A stretch of 64,000 nucleotides of DNA from assembly GCA_021769625.1 (NCBI GenBank), contig JAETSN010000002.1, positions 1-64,000 on the forward strand, in the 5' to 3' direction. Source of the stretch: [Clostridium] symbiosum (GTDB lineage: Bacteria > Bacillota > Clostridia > Lachnospirales > Lachnospiraceae). The notes under the pieces are model-generated. The model was not told the DNA's origin. It worked only from the letters and a program-made list of their open reading frames with translations, and made no database searches. How positions within the stretch are numbered: position 1 is the stretch's first letter; each line of letters opens with the position of its first letter. This document shows positions 19,777-29,911 of the stretch, in pieces. The translations under genes and the position numbers were made by a program.

Positions 19777-20492
19777 ATATGCGTTCCCCAATAATGATTG
19801 ATCTGCTCTTTGACCTCCTGCAGATGAGAGCGGCTTATGGGGAGGGTTTCTCCGTTTTTCAGCACCGCCATGCCGTCCCTGATCTGCAGGATATGTATCA
19901 TATTTACGATACATCCCCGGTCGGTAAAGATAAACTCCTCCGCCCCTAACTCCGTATAGATCTGCTGTAAACTTTTCCGCACTTTCGATACGCCGCCGGC
20001 AGCGGTGATGCTTGCATTCTTCCCGTCCCGCTCAATATGGTAGATTTCCCGATAAGGGATTTTCTCAAGGCGGCTGTTTGTCTGGATCGTATAGGTTTTC
20101 CCGGCCTCCAGCTCGATCAGTTTTACTGCATCCCGTATGGCGGCGGGAAGCCGTCTGTCCAGCTCGTTTTTCGGCACATACCGAAAAATGGACAGCTCAA
20201 AAGCGTCTATGGCATATTCGATATGGGAAGTAATAAAAATGATCTTCACATCCGGCAGACAGGGCTTGATCTTTTCCGCGATCTCCATGCCTGAGCATCC
20301 GGGCATTTCTATGTCCAGCAGGATCAGGTCGAAGAAAAATTTGTCTTCAACAATGTCGCAAAGCAGGTTATCGCTGGTTGTATAGGTTTCTATTTTTCCG
20401 ATACTGCCGCAGTCCTTCAGACAATGTTCCGTCATGTTCTTATGGCTTTCCACGGCTGTCCTGTCATCGTCACAGATCGCTATGTGCAGCAT
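19773..20492 (-). CDS. LytTR-family response regulator
   Basis: MLHIAICDDDRTAVESHKN, LILLDIEMPGCSGMEIA, LytTR C-terminus. Confidence 0.9.
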   Translation of the reverse strand: MLHIAICDDDRTAVESHKNMTEHCLKDCGSIGKIETYTTSDNLLCDIVEDKFFFDLILLDIEMPGCSGMEIAEKIKPCLPDVKIIFITSHIEYAIDAFELSIFRYVPKNELDRRLPAAIRDAVKLIELEAGKTYTIQTNSRLEKIPYREIYHIERDGKNASITAAGGVSKVRKSLQQIYTELGAEEFIFTDRGCIVNMIHILQIRDGMAVLKNGETLPISRSHLQEVKEQINHYWGTHI

Positions 20493-20525
20493 AGTTTCAC
20501 CTCGCTTGCAGAGGAGTTTGTTTTG

Positions 20526-21536
20526 TTACAGCAGTTTTATCCCGTGTTCTTCCATCAGCTTCACGGTCTCATCCGGCCAGATGGAACTCTGGACTTCCCC
20601 GATGTGGGCTTTGCGCAGGAAAAACATGCAGATGCGGGACTGTCCGATGCCGCCGCCTATAGTATAAGGAAGCTCTTTTTCCAGAATGGCCTTCTGGAAG
20701 GGCAGTTCGGCGCGCTCCTCACATCCTGCTTTGGCGAGCTGCTGTTTTAAGGAGTCCTCATCCACACGGATTCCCATGGAGGAGAGCTCCAACGCGATAT
20801 CCAGCACCGGATAATAGACGATGATATCCGCATTCAGCGCCCAGTCGTCGTAGTCCGGCGCCCTGCCGTCGTGACGCTCGCCGGATAAGAGCTTATCGCC
20901 GATCTGCATCAGGCAGACCGCGCCCTTTTCTTTTGTGATATAATACTCCCGCTGTTTCGGCGTGGCATCCGGATACATATCCTCCAGTTCCTGCGTCGTC
21001 AGAAAGAAAATCTCTTTGGGAAGGATTTCCGTTATGTAATCATACTGGATCGCCATATATTTTTCCGTTTTGCAGAGCACCCGGTACACGTCCCGCACCA
21101 CAGTCTTCAGAGTATCTAAGGTGCGCTCGTCTTTGGCGATGATGCGCTCCCAGTCCCATTGATCCACAAAGATGGAATGGATATTGTCGGTGTCCTCATC
21201 CCGGCGGATAGCGTTCATATCAGTGTACAGCCCTTCTCCATAGTGAAAACCATATTTTTTCAGCGCAAACCGTTTCCATTTGGCAAGAGACTGCACAACT
21301 TCCGCTTTTCGTTCGTTCTGTTCTTTTACCGTGAAACCGACAGGGCGCTCTATCCCGTTCAGATTGTCGTTCAGGCCGGATTCCGGTGTGACAAACAGCG
21401 GGGCGGATACCCTCTGCAGATGCAGCCGTTCCGTCAAAAGATTCTGAAAACAGTCCTTCACCAGCTTGATCGCAACCTGCGTGTCATGGAGGTTTAAGGC
21501 GGATTGATAGTTTTCAGGTATGATAGTGTTGCTCAT
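20526..21536 (-). CDS. asnA: Aspartate--ammonia ligase
   Basis: IPENYQSALNLHDTQVAIKLVKDCFQNLL, LNGIERPVGF, GGGIGQSRICMFFL. Confidence 0.93.
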   Translation of the reverse strand: MSNTIIPENYQSALNLHDTQVAIKLVKDCFQNLLTERLHLQRVSAPLFVTPESGLNDNLNGIERPVGFTVKEQNERKAEVVQSLAKWKRFALKKYGFHYGEGLYTDMNAIRRDEDTDNIHSIFVDQWDWERIIAKDERTLDTLKTVVRDVYRVLCKTEKYMAIQYDYITEILPKEIFFLTTQELEDMYPDATPKQREYYITKEKGAVCLMQIGDKLLSGERHDGRAPDYDDWALNADIIVYYPVLDIALELSSMGIRVDEDSLKQQLAKAGCEERAELPFQKAILEKELPYTIGGGIGQSRICMFFLRKAHIGEVQSSIWPDETVKLMEEHGIKLL

Positions 21537-21682
21537 TGTTTTTTGTCCTTTCATTATTATATAAGGAATTGTTCCAGTAATTATTAAACTCCTTTTTTTC
21601 TATATATGCAAGTAAAAATGTGTTATACTGGTAAAAATCGTGGCAGTGCAGAGGATGATATCATTTAGTTGAACTCAACGGA

Positions 21683-21860
21683 CGCCGGAAGGAAAATAAA
21701 ATCCTCCGTCGCCACGCTCTCGCCGGCTCTGTTTTTCAAGAGCCTGTGAAACAACGTAACGGTCACTAAACTCATGTGAAATTTTCGTGGAAAATTCCCC
21801 ATTCGTTAAGTGCCGGCGTTTTTCAAAGGGCTCCTTGAGTATTTTATGTTCTTACCTGCT
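21683..21860 (+). repeat. Family A palindromic intergenic element, copy 1
   Basis: Outer arms GAAAATAAAATCCTC / GAGTATTTTATGTTC (2 mismatches), shared core CCTCCGTCGCCACGCT...CACTAAAC...GTTAAGTGCCGGCGTTTTTCAAAGGGCTCCTTGA. Confidence 0.85.
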
Positions 21861-21926
21861 GACTGAGGCATTAACTGATATTGGTTCAGACAACTGTCTG
21901 AACAGCGGAACGAAATGAGGAAATTC

Positions 21927-24872
21927 ATGGAGATTATTATATCTGTCCGCAGTCTTGTGGAATTTATTTTGCGCAGTGGAGATATTGACAATAGAAAAGC
22001 GGCGGCTCCTGATACGGCGATGCAGGAGGGAGGCAGGATTCACCGTATGCTCCAGCGGCGTATGGGGGCTGATTATCATGCGGAGGTTACGTTGAAGTAT
22101 AGTTATCATACGCCAAAATATGATATTCTGGTGGAGGGCAGGGCGGACGGTATTATCGACGGGCAGCTCGCAAGGCGTATTATAAAGGAAGTGCCGGTCT
22201 GTTTTGAGGAGGAAGGAAAGCGCGAAGAGGCTGGACGAAGAGATAAGATTTGGGGAATAGCGGAAGGAGCAGGAAGAGTAGAAGGGGAGACAGCGGAAGG
22301 AGATATTGAAGCTGTAATGAAAGCGAAAACAGCAGAAGGAGATATCGAAGCTGTAATGGAAGCGGAGACTGTCAGCGGAAATGATGTGACAGAAGGGACA
22401 GAAGCGGAAATACCGCAGAACCAGTATCCTGACAGAATAGGTGACACGGTTGTCATAGATGAGATCAAAGGTACTTACGCGGATGTCAGCAGGATGAAAG
22501 CGCCTGTCATGGTGCATTTGGCGCAGGCGAAGTGCTATGCTTACATTTATGCGAAGCAGAATAACCTGCCTTATATCAGGGTACGGATGACTTACTGCAA
22601 TATAGAGACGGAGGAACTGCAGTATTTTTTCCGGGATTATCGGTTTCGGGATCTGGAGAGGTGGTTTGAGGGATTGATGCAATCCTATCGGAAATGGGCG
22701 GATTATGAGGTGGAGTGGATAGAAAAACGGCAGCAGTCCATCCGGCAGGCAGATTTTCCGTTCCCCTACAGGGAGGGACAGAAAGAGCTGATCACCTATG
22801 TCTATCAGACGCTTTATCATAAAAAGAAGCTGTTTATCGAGGCGCCCACAGGCGTGGGAAAAACATTGTCCACGGTGTTTCCGTCGGTGAAGGCGATAGG
22901 GGAAGAGATGGCGGAAAAGCTGTTTTATCTGACGGCAAAGACCATCACCCGCACAGTGGCGGAGGAAGCCTTTTCCATGATGCGTGAGAGAGGGCTGTTA
23001 TTTAAGACGGTGATACTGACCGCCCGGGACAAGATCTGCTTTTTGGAGGAAGCAGACTGTAATCCGGTGGCATGCCCCTATGCGAAGGGGCATTTTGACA
23101 GGATCAACGATGCGGTTTATGATATGTTGACTCATGAAGTCAGTTTTACGAGAGAGCTGATAGAAGCCTACGCGCAGAAACATCAGGTCTGTCCGTTTGA
23201 GATGTGTCTGGATATGAGCTTGTTTGCGGACGGCGTGATCTGTGACTACAATTATGTGTTTGATCCCCATGTTTATCTGAGAAGGTTTTTTGCGGAGGGC
23301 GCAAGGCGGGAGTACATTTTTCTGGTGGACGAGGCACATAATCTGGTGGACAGAGGCCGGGAGATGTACAGTGCGGAACTGAAAAAGGAAGATTTTCTGG
23401 AACTGAAAAAGGTGGTCAAACTGTATGATAAGAAAATGGGCTCTCTTTTGGAGCGGTGCAGCAGGCAGCTTCTGAATTATAAAAAGGAGTGTGAAACCTA
23501 TAAAGTTCTGGAAAGTATCAATCCTTTTATCCTGGCGGTGAATAAACTGGCGGCACAGATGGAACGGTTTCTGGAGGACCATGATGACAGTCCCGTCAGG
23601 AAGGCGGTGCTGGAGTTTTACTTTGAAATTTCGCACTTTTTACTGATTTATGACAAATTAGATGACAAATATGTCATTTATGATGAGATGCAAAATGACG
23701 GGAGTTTTCTGCTGAAACTGTTCTGTGTTGACCCGTCCGGTAATCTGCAGGAGTGCATGATGCGGGCCAGGAGCAGCATCCTGTTTTCCGCGACATTTCT
23801 CCCGATCCAGTATTATAAGAGCCTGCTGGGCGGCGAAAAAGATGACTATGAAGTATATGCGGCGTCCGTTTTTTCGCCGAAGAAGCGGGGGCTTTTTATC
23901 GGTTCCGATATCACGAGCAAGTATACGAGGCGGGGACCCGGAGAGTATTTCAGGGCGGCTTCCTATATTAAAGAGATCACGGCTCAGAAAAAGGGGAATT
24001 ATCTGATTTTCTTTCCATCTCATGCCTTTTTGAGACAGGTGTATGAAGTGTATCTGGAAGCTTTCTATGAGGAGGAAAGCGAAATCTGTATTTTGCAGGA
24101 AGAGCGTATGGGGGAGAAAGCGCGGGAAGATTTTTTGGGGAAATTTTCGCGGGTAAGGAATCAGGCGGAAGCGGGTGATCCGATGAATGTGAAGAGCCTG
24201 CCGGGGGTGGATGGTCCGGTGGATGTAAGGAGCGTATCGTATACAGGTGATCCGGTGGTTGTAAGAAGTGTGTCGTATACAGATGATCCGGTGAATGTGA
24301 GGGGCGTGCAGTATGTGGGTGATCCGATGAATGCGGGAGGCTTGCCGGGTGTGGGATATCTGGTGGGCGAAGCAGGCCTGTCGGATGCGGAAGATCCGGC
24401 GAATACAGAGAATCTACAGAGTGCGATTCCCCTGGTGAATAAGATCGGCGCAATGAAAACGGAGGAAGATAAATCCGCAGACAACCGTTCCCTGTTGGGA
24501 TTTTGCGTCCTCGGCGGCATTTTCAGCGAAGGGATCGACTTAAAGCAGGACAGGCTCATCGGCGCGGTCATCGTGGGAACCGGCCTGCCGCAGGTCTGCA
24601 ATGAGCGGGAGATCATCCGCCAGTATTTCGATAAGCAGTCAGAAAACGGCTTTGACTATGCGTACCAGTATCCGGGGATGAATAAGGTGCTGCAGGCGGC
24701 GGGAAGGGTGATCCGCACAGTGGATGATATCGGCATTGTGGCGCTTCTGGATGAACGCTTCCTGCAGCGCTCTTACCAGCGGATGTTCCCGAGAGAGTGG
24801 AAGGACTATCAGGTGACTACCTGCAGCCATGCAGCTTTTCATGTCGGTGAATTTTGGAAGCGATGGGAGTGA
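21927..24872 (+). CDS. DinG/XPD-type ATP-dependent DNA helicase
   Basis: EAPTGVGKTLSTVFPSVKA, DEAHNLVDRGREMYS, LGFCVLGGIFSEGIDLKQDRLIGAVIVGTGLP, QAAGRVIRTVDD. Confidence 0.92.
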   Translation: MEIIISVRSLVEFILRSGDIDNRKAAAPDTAMQEGGRIHRMLQRRMGADYHAEVTLKYSYHTPKYDILVEGRADGIIDGQLARRIIKEVPVCFEEEGKREEAGRRDKIWGIAEGAGRVEGETAEGDIEAVMKAKTAEGDIEAVMEAETVSGNDVTEGTEAEIPQNQYPDRIGDTVVIDEIKGTYADVSRMKAPVMVHLAQAKCYAYIYAKQNNLPYIRVRMTYCNIETEELQYFFRDYRFRDLERWFEGLMQSYRKWADYEVEWIEKRQQSIRQADFPFPYREGQKELITYVYQTLYHKKKLFIEAPTGVGKTLSTVFPSVKAIGEEMAEKLFYLTAKTITRTVAEEAFSMMRERGLLFKTVILTARDKICFLEEADCNPVACPYAKGHFDRINDAVYDMLTHEVSFTRELIEAYAQKHQVCPFEMCLDMSLFADGVICDYNYVFDPHVYLRRFFAEGARREYIFLVDEAHNLVDRGREMYSAELKKEDFLELKKVVKLYDKKMGSLLERCSRQLLNYKKECETYKVLESINPFILAVNKLAAQMERFLEDHDDSPVRKAVLEFYFEISHFLLIYDKLDDKYVIYDEMQNDGSFLLKLFCVDPSGNLQECMMRARSSILFSATFLPIQYYKSLLGGEKDDYEVYAASVFSPKKRGLFIGSDITSKYTRRGPGEYFRAASYIKEITAQKKGNYLIFFPSHAFLRQVYEVYLEAFYEEESEICILQEERMGEKAREDFLGKFSRVRNQAEAGDPMNVKSLPGVDGPVDVRSVSYTGDPVVVRSVSYTDDPVNVRGVQYVGDPMNAGGLPGVGYLVGEAGLSDAEDPANTENLQSAIPLVNKIGAMKTEEDKSADNRSLLGFCVLGGIFSEGIDLKQDRLIGAVIVGTGLPQVCNEREIIRQYFDKQSENGFDYAYQYPGMNKVLQAAGRVIRTVDDIGIVALLDERFLQRSYQRMFPREWKDYQVTTCSHAAFHVGEFWKRWE
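22290..22367 (+). repeat. Two 39-nt tandem in-frame repeats (TAEGDIEAVMxAx)
   Basis: Direct reading: TAEGDIEAVMKAK TAEGDIEAVMEAE. Confidence 0.9.
24174..24425 (+). repeat. Seven degenerate 36-nt (12-aa) in-frame tandem repeats
   Basis: GDPMNVKSLPGV/DGPVDVRSVSYT/GDPVVVRSVSYT/DDPVNVRGVQYV/GDPMNAGGLPGV/GYLVGEAGLSDA/EDPANTENLQSA. Confidence 0.92.
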
Positions 24873-24911
24873 AATAATTCTGTTTAGATTTTTTGGAAAG
24901 GATGAAAAATA

Positions 24912-25205
24912 ATGAGTGAATTTAGAGAATTTTTAAATGATCAGTTGAAAGATGCCGAATTAAAAAAGGAATGGGATGATATTCAGCCGGAAATGGATGT
25001 GATTCGTGCTATGGTTGAGGCAAGGATATCACAAAATCTTACACAGAAAGAATTGGCAGATAGAACAGGAATTAATCAGGCGGATATTAGTAAATTAGAG
25101 AATGGAACAAGGAACCCATCCCTTAAACTGCTAAAACGTCTTGCAGATGGGATGGGAATGACGTTAAAATTGGAATTTGTTCCTAAAAGCCCTGCCAAAT
25201 TTTAA
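24912..25205 (+). CDS. XRE-family HTH protein, HigA-like antitoxin
   Basis: [51 protein letters not shown]. Confidence 0.85.
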   Translation: MSEFREFLNDQLKDAELKKEWDDIQPEMDVIRAMVEARISQNLTQKELADRTGINQADISKLENGTRNPSLKLLKRLADGMGMTLKLEFVPKSPAKF

Positions 25206-26068
25206 AGCATATCCTGCCGCAGCCGCGCGATCTCCTCTTTATAGGGAGGCACTTTCTTATCCGGATTTTCCGCCAGGGGAATGTAGGGCGTCTCCAGTAT
25301 TTTCGGGACATCCGCGAGGGCGGGGTGGTGGGCAACGTAGGACAGTGCCTCAAAACCGATGCAGCCGTCCCCTAAGTTGGCGTGTCTGTCTTTGCGGGCG
25401 CCCCGAGGATTTTTACTGTCATTGAGGTGGACGGCGGCAATCTGGGATATGCCCAGCAATTTGTCAAAAGCGGTCAAGATACCATCAAAATCATGCGTCA
25501 CATCATAACCTGCATCATGCATATGGCAGGTATCTATGCAGACCTTCAGTTTTTCGGAGTGCACGGTCTTTTCATAGACCTCGGCAAGCTCCTCAAAACG
25601 GCTTCCGATCTCTGAGCCTTTTCCCGCCATAGTTTCCAAGGCAATGGATACGGGAGTATCGGCGGTCAGGATCTTATTCAACCCTTCCGTGATCTTTCGG
25701 ATACCGGCTTCGGTGCCTTCCCCCACATGGGAACCTGGGTGCAGGACCAGAATACGGCTGCCCATTCCGGCGCTCCTTGCGATTTCCTTTTCCAGAAATT
25801 CCACAGCCAGTTCAAAGGTGGATGGATTGACGGAGTTGGCGAGGTTGATGATATAGGGCGCATGTACGATAAACTGTCCTATACCGTTTCCTTCCATCAG
25901 CGCCTTCGCCTCCGGGATCTTCAATTCGGAAAGCTCTTTTCTTCTGGTGTTCTGCGGGGCGCCGGTGTAAACCATAAAAGTATTGGCGTTATAAGAAAGG
26001 GCTTCTTTCACAGATCCCAAAAACATTTCCTTACCGCTCATTCCCACATGGGAGCCTATTAATAACAT
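25202..26068 (-). CDS. nfo: Endonuclease IV (deoxyribonuclease IV)
   Basis: [73 protein letters not shown]. Confidence 0.93.
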   Translation of the reverse strand: MLLIGSHVGMSGKEMFLGSVKEALSYNANTFMVYTGAPQNTRRKELSELKIPEAKALMEGNGIGQFIVHAPYIINLANSVNPSTFELAVEFLEKEIARSAGMGSRILVLHPGSHVGEGTEAGIRKITEGLNKILTADTPVSIALETMAGKGSEIGSRFEELAEVYEKTVHSEKLKVCIDTCHMHDAGYDVTHDFDGILTAFDKLLGISQIAAVHLNDSKNPRGARKDRHANLGDGCIGFEALSYVAHHPALADVPKILETPYIPLAENPDKKVPPYKEEIARLRQDML

Positions 26069-26109
26069 GTGTTATCATCCTTTCTTCTTTTTACATGTTC
26101 AAATATGAT

Positions 26110-26245
26110 TTTATTCCCGCGAGCAATGAGTCAAGTGACTGCTTGCAGGCATTTGGCGACTGCCGCGAGGGTCAATACCCCGCCCCTTGGGGCGCATCAA
26201 ATTCCATGCCCCGCTGCTTGCGGCGGGGTTATTGACTTCCGCGAA
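26110..26245 (+). repeat. Family B palindromic intergenic element, copy 1
   Basis: TATTCCCGCGAGCAATGAGTCAAGTG...GCCGCGAGGGTCAATACCCCGC...GCGGGGTTATTGAC. Confidence 0.75.
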
Positions 26246-26806
26246 CAATATGCCAGGCAAGCTTAGCAATACCTTTACTATATTTTTTAATCCCAAAGCC
26301 GTTATCACAAGCAAGATCAATAATTGAATAGGTAAATCAATAAATAGTATATTTTGAATGAGACTGAATCAGTCAATAGAATCCGACCACAATATATTGT
26401 ATCATACCTCATAAAAACGCACCAGAGCCAACTGTAAAATATTATCGAAATATAGCGGAATTGTGTGAAAATTCTGCAGATTATGAAAAGAAGTTGTGAT
26501 ATGAAACTGAAAAAAACACTTGCTTTTTGTAAAAAGACATGGGTGATTTTTTCAAATTTGCAAACTGACAGATGTGTATATGTGGATAAACATGTGGAAA
26601 AGTGGGGATTTCACATCAAAAATGACATGGAATTCATAAAAATCGAGTCAAAAATGTGGATTACTTTTCAAAGAAAAGAAAAATAGAACCGAATCGGTCA
26701 ATACCCTGTGTATAAGTATTATGTAAACACAAGAGAGAGCTATCAAAGTAATTATAGGAATAATTACAAGAAAAAGAAACATTTTTATATTATTGCCATA
26801 ACCAGT

Positions 26807-26861
26807 CGAAATGGAGAAATCATTCTCAAGGAGTGCCCTTGAAAATGATTTCTCCATTTCG
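26807..26861. repeat. 55-nt near-perfect palindrome
   Basis: CGAAATGGAGAAATCATT-c-TCAAGG-agtgc-CCTTGA-a-AATGATTTCTCCATTTCG. Confidence 0.9.
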
Positions 26862-26896
26862 GCGTCCGCGATCCAACAAAAAGAGATTGTTCCATT

Positions 26897-28144
26897 TCAA
26901 CTCTCATTATGCCTCGAATAAGACCAGACCGTCAAAGCAATAAAAACCGGAATTTCGATAACATAAGCCCCCAGCATAACATAGGGAAGCCATATGGAAA
27001 AGTCCCCGATATTCCAGAAGTCAAAATCGATGGCAGCGTACAGGATGCTTGCCTGCAGCCCGACGCCGCCCGCGGGGATAACAGGATAGATCCAGTTTCC
27101 GATAGCGGTGGGAAGCGCCATATAGACGATGATCGGCAGAATACAGAACAGCAGTGCGACTGACAGGGATACCACCATATTTTTGAACTTTGACGAAAGA
27201 AACAGTGTAAAACTCACAGCCGCCGTGATGCAGAGCAGGCCGGAAACGGCGAGAAAGCGCTGCAGCTGTCCTATAGTCATATTCGGCAGATTGACAACGG
27301 AATAGATCATCTGCATGGAGGTTTCCGTACACTCCCAGCCGAAAAGACTGTTCGACACCGTGATATAGATGAAAGCGCAGAGGGAAAAGGCCACGGTGCA
27401 GATCAAAAGCGCCGACAGGATCTTGACGGCTGCGAGCCTTGTCTTTCCGTGTTTTGTACAGCGCAGGATATCGTCCGCCCCTGTCTGATAGTCGGAAGTA
27501 AAGACGGGCGCTGTGATCACAGTGCAAAAGAGCAAAATCAGAAAGGCGATGATGAGCTGATAGTCCATTGGATTGCTGCTGTATCCCGGAAAAAACTGAA
27601 ACGGTTTTTCCACCTTCCGGTACATTTTCTGCGCGAGCGCCTGTGCCGCCGGGTATTCCCTCTGTTCCTGCTTCAGCAGGGAGGCGTTTCGCCGCTCGCA
27701 TTGACCATAGAAGTCATCAATCTTTTCGGGATCGATCTCCATGATGGAAGGAGCGATCCCGGAAGCCGGGTCGGCAAATATTTCCCTGACGCCGTGCAGC
27801 AGCGGCGCGTAGGGCATGATCTCCTCCTCATAGACGCCTTCCGGCAGGTCGTAGGAGCTTTCCACGCCGTATTTTGTCAGACAGGCCTGACAGCGTTCCA
27901 CAGCCTGCCGCACCTTATCCGGCGTGACATCGCCCGCGAGATCCGCCTGCAGCTCTTTCTCATACCGGATGGATGCAAGCCCGGTCAGCCTGACCTTATT
28001 ACCTTCCGCATCCATGTATTCGTGGTAGGAAAAAGTGGTCGGGATGTAAGCCATAAAAAAGGTGAGACACAATGAAAAAAGTAATAATATCATCGTCACC
28101 CTTGTCTTTAAGATTCTTTTTAATTCCAATAATAATAAGCGCAT
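26897..28144 (-). CDS. ABC-2 type transporter permease
   Basis: MRLLLLELKRILKTRVTMILLLFSLCLTFFMAYIPTTFSYHEYMD; multi-TM; adjacent to ABC ATPase. Confidence 0.75.
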   Translation of the reverse strand: MRLLLLELKRILKTRVTMILLLFSLCLTFFMAYIPTTFSYHEYMDAEGNKVRLTGLASIRYEKELQADLAGDVTPDKVRQAVERCQACLTKYGVESSYDLPEGVYEEEIMPYAPLLHGVREIFADPASGIAPSIMEIDPEKIDDFYGQCERRNASLLKQEQREYPAAQALAQKMYRKVEKPFQFFPGYSSNPMDYQLIIAFLILLFCTVITAPVFTSDYQTGADDILRCTKHGKTRLAAVKILSALLICTVAFSLCAFIYITVSNSLFGWECTETSMQMIYSVVNLPNMTIGQLQRFLAVSGLLCITAAVSFTLFLSSKFKNMVVSLSVALLFCILPIIVYMALPTAIGNWIYPVIPAGGVGLQASILYAAIDFDFWNIGDFSIWLPYVMLGAYVIEIPVFIALTVWSYSRHNES

Positions 28145-28233
28145 GAAATTACCTCCTGTTATTTTTCCGGCATCAGCCGGATGCTGTCTGCCGCAGAAAC
28201 TTTCCTCTTTCGATATCTGTATCCGCGCGGCTC

Positions 28234-29115
28234 TCAGACATTGTCTGTCGTCTGCGGCGGAAACAGCCATAAGTACAGATCCTCCAGATGGGGCGCGGCG
28301 GGGCGGGAGCCGTCGATGCAGGGCTGCTCTGCCAGATAGCGGATCGAGACTTGGCCGTCATCTTCATTTCGGATATTGACAACGGGCAGCCTGCGCTCGT
28401 ACTCGGCGAGGGAATCCATCGGGACCCTGGCTGTCCATACTTTTCCGCGGACCAGTTCCACCAGCTCTTCGGTGGTGCCGCCGGCAAGGAGCCTGCCGCC
28501 CTTCATGACTACATTTTGTGTGGCAATGTGCTCCACATCGGGGACGATATGGGTGGAGATCAGCACAATGCGGTCATGGGCAAACTCTGAGAGAAGATTG
28601 CGGAAGCGCACCCTCTCCCCGGGATCAAGCCCGCTGGTGGGCTCATCGAGGATCAAAACCTCGGGTTCGTTGAGCAGCGCCTGCGCGATGCCCACCCGGC
28701 GTTTCATGCCGCCGGAGAGCTTTATGATCTTTTTGTTTCTTACATGGGAAAGCGTAAGCCGCTCTAACAGCTCGTCGATCCTGCGTCTGCTGTCTCTCTC
28801 GGTCAGTCCTTTCAGGACAGCGACATATTTCAGGTAGTCCTTCACGGTAAACTCCGGATAAAATCCGAATTCCTGCGGGAGATAGCCGAAAATATCCCGA
28901 TAGCGCTCTTTCAGCTCGTCGATGGGGATGCCGTCATACCGGATCGTTCCGGCGGTAGGCTTCATAATACCCGCAATCATCCGCATCAGGGTGGTCTTTC
29001 CGGCGCCGTTGGCGCCGAGCAGTCCCCATACGCCGGGGGTGATCAGCAGAGAGACATCGTCCACCGCTTTGATGTCTTTAAATTGTTTTGAAACGTGTTC
29101 GATAGATAGTTCCAT
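28234..29115 (-). CDS. ABC transporter ATP-binding protein
   Basis: LLGANGAGKTTLMRMIAGI, LSGGMKRRVGIAQALLNEPEVLILDEPTSGLD. Confidence 0.93.
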   Translation of the reverse strand: MELSIEHVSKQFKDIKAVDDVSLLITPGVWGLLGANGAGKTTLMRMIAGIMKPTAGTIRYDGIPIDELKERYRDIFGYLPQEFGFYPEFTVKDYLKYVAVLKGLTERDSRRRIDELLERLTLSHVRNKKIIKLSGGMKRRVGIAQALLNEPEVLILDEPTSGLDPGERVRFRNLLSEFAHDRIVLISTHIVPDVEHIATQNVVMKGGRLLAGGTTEELVELVRGKVWTARVPMDSLAEYERRLPVVNIRNEDDGQVSIRYLAEQPCIDGSRPAAPHLEDLYLWLFPPQTTDNV

Positions 29116-29131
29116 GTTTTTGTCCTTTCTG

Positions 29132-29911
29132 TTATGATAGCTGCATTTCCGCATAAGGGGAGCGGTACAGGATGTAACGAAACTGAAAGGCGCAAAAGGT
29201 CGCCAGAAACGCACATACCGCGATCCATCCCGCGGAGAAAACGTCATAAAAAGGCAGTATGGCATGCCGGGATAGGGTGACCGCCGACAGGATCAGAAAA
29301 GAGCAGACTCCCATACTGCCGGTAAAAAACTGCCGTGAAGTAAAATGGCCGAGAAGAAACAGACAGCAGCTTCCCGCCAGAAGAAAAGGAAAGCACAGAT
29401 ACAGGACCACGCTGTCTGCCCGCAGGGACGTTTTCCATATCGTGATGCAGAAAATGCCGCTCAAAAGGAAAAGATCCCCGATGCCGATGATGATCAGCTT
29501 TGCCATTAGGAGCTTTACGGAGGAAAAGCGGGCCGCCGCTTCGATCTCCTGCATCCGGCAGCGGACGGAGCGGTAGATAAAGGGCAGTGCGCTCATAAAG
29601 ACCAGTACAGACAGGCAAAACAGTGATCTTGCCATGTACAGAGGGCTTTCCGGATAGCTTATCCCGTAAAAACAGTTCGCCATACGGCTGATGAACAGCA
29701 GGAAAATGCCTTGGACAAGCCATATCTTCCAGCCGATATACCTGATCTGCATCAATAAAAACGGCATAAAGGTAATGCGCTCCCGCATCTGTATTCGGCG
29801 CATTTCAGCTTCGGCGAGCAGACAGGTTTTTGCAAGATGCTGTTCATCCGCTGTGAGCGGAGGCTGATGCAGTATATTTTTTAAATGTTGTTCCAGAACT
29901 TTTCTTTTCAC
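29132..29911 (-). CDS. Membrane protein downstream of ECF sigma factor
   Basis: GTG start overlapping sigma stop (GTGA); VKRKVLEQHLKNILHQPP... with multiple TM segments. Confidence 0.65.
   Translation of the reverse strand: MKRKVLEQHLKNILHQPPLTADEQHLAKTCLLAEAEMRRIQMRERITFMPFLLMQIRYIGWKIWLVQGIFLLFISRMANCFYGISYPESPLYMARSLFCLSVLVFMSALPFIYRSVRCRMQEIEAAARFSSVKLLMAKLIIIGIGDLFLLSGIFCITIWKTSLRADSVVLYLCFPFLLAGSCCLFLLGHFTSRQFFTGSMGVCSFLILSAVTLSRHAILPFYDVFSAGWIAVCAFLATFCAFQFRYILYRSPYAEMQLS

Noticed and set aside
24174-24425. CRISPR-like array from 36-nt periodicity
   Set aside because: No repeat/spacer alternation; it is a degenerate coding minisatellite in frame with the helicase.
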